Both the position numbers and the translations under genes were made by a program. Shown piece by piece: positions 13,560-13,923 of a stretch of 13,923 bases of DNA; position 1 is the stretch's first letter, and every line of letters starts with the position of its first letter. Below the pieces are notes generated by a model, which worked only from the letters and a program-made list of their open reading frames with translations, made no database searches and was not told the origin of the DNA. Origin of the DNA: Betaproteobacteria bacterium (GTDB taxonomy: Bacteria > Pseudomonadota > Gammaproteobacteria > Burkholderiales > SG8-41); the NCBI GenBank assembly GCA_025356695.1, contig JANXSE010000385.1, positions 1 to 13,923 of the forward strand. Reading direction: 5' to 3'.

Positions 13560-13923
13560 CTAGGCGACGCGCAGCTTCGCAATCATCGCCGGATCGGGAT
13601 CAAGGCCAAGGCCCGGCCCTTGCGGCACATTGATGCGGCCGTTGCTGCCCGGATTGATCGCATCATGCAGCGGGTTCTCCGCAAAGTCGGCGTCGTAGCG
13701 CTCGACCAGCGTTTCCTTCGGCATCGCCGCAATACAGTGAATTGAAGCCAGCAAGCCAGGGCCGAAATAGGCGGAATGCGGCACCACATTGACGCCGAAT
13801 GCCTCCGCCAGCGCTGTGACCTTGCGCATCTGTGTCACACCGCCGACTTTGGTAACGCTGGGCTGCGCATAGGTGATCGCACCGTGTTCGAACATACTCT
13901 TGAATTCCGGCAACATCGCGTTC
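13560..13923 (-). CDS. Enolase-superfamily (mandelate racemase/muconate lactonizing) enzyme, C-terminal part
   Basis: About 120 residues, entering from the right edge and ending at TAG 13560-13562. ITYAQPSVTKVGGVTQ is followed by a helix and then VNVVPHSAYFGPG, whose His sits at the end of a barrel strand where the mandelate-racemase subgroup places a catalytic base. LVERYD and a typical tail (NGRINVPQGPGLGLDPD) complete the barrel. These enzymes abstract the alpha proton of carboxylate substrates; the substrate cannot be told from this piece. The gene is tail-to-tail with the flavoprotein gene across 19 bases and has no evident link to electron transfer. It has the same orientation as the Bug gene at the left edge, and such pairs are commonly neighbours in Burkholderiales. 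Confidence 0.9.
   Translation of the reverse strand, partial: NAMLPEFKSMFEHGAITYAQPSVTKVGGVTQMRKVTALAEAFGVNVVPHSAYFGPGLLASIHCIAAMPKETLVERYDADFAENPLHDAINPGSNGRINVPQGPGLGLDPDPAMIAKLRVA

Noticed and set aside
1..13923. CRISPR arrays, tRNA or rRNA genes, IS elements, prophage genes
   Set aside because: None seen. The only regular repeats are the triheme coding units and short control-region dyads.

Overview
The window is high-GC bacterial DNA. The outer genes point to a betaproteobacterium, probably of the Burkholderiales or Rhodocyclales type. At the left edge is a Bug-family tricarboxylate-transporter binding protein, and at the right edge is the C-terminal part of an enolase-superfamily (mandelate racemase/muconate lactonizing) enzyme. 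Lineage is inferred from gene content only. Almost everything between positions about 700 and 13540 encodes extracytoplasmic or membrane electron-transfer proteins.

Layout. (1) 1-459, minus: N-terminal part of a Bug binding protein. (2) 460-698: divergent spacer. (3) 699-1136, plus: small exported four-cysteine protein of unknown function. (4) 1160-8939, minus: a compact operon. In transcription order it holds a tetraheme cytochrome c, a possible 71-residue ORF, a small lipoprotein, a DUF2846-like lipoprotein, an NHL beta-propeller lipoprotein, a ~680-residue outer-membrane beta-barrel, a second NHL lipoprotein and a 12-heme cytochrome c. Most junctions overlap or are a few bases apart. (5) 8940-9574: a 635-bp divergent control region, AT-rich in its middle, with an FNR-like box and several dyads. 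(6) 9575-13540, plus: three overlapping genes for a bis-His b-type membrane cytochrome, a 24-heme cytochrome c built from triheme repeats, and a membrane-anchored ferredoxin/flavoprotein oxidoreductase. (7) 13560-13923, minus: the enolase-superfamily gene.

Working model (inference). The two divergent operons together look like a complete extracellular electron-transfer route. The flavoprotein exchanges electrons with a cytoplasmic carrier and passes them through the b-type cytochrome to the 24-heme chain, which could bridge the periplasm. The minus-strand operon would supply the outer-membrane conduit: barrel, 12-heme and 4-heme cytochromes, and propeller lipoproteins as scaffold or surface parts. 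Together they carry 40 c-type heme motifs (39 CXXCH and one CX3CH). The direction of flow (metal or electrode reduction, or Fe(II)/donor oxidation) cannot be read from the sequence. The FNR-like box hints at low-oxygen control.

Most unusual points: the flavoprotein appears circularly permuted, and both of its ferredoxin motifs lack the second cysteine. The 24-heme protein is an eight-module triheme chain. The operon appears to sit between an enolase-superfamily gene and a Bug gene of the same orientation, a pair that is often adjacent. One lipoprotein gene appears to start at CTG.
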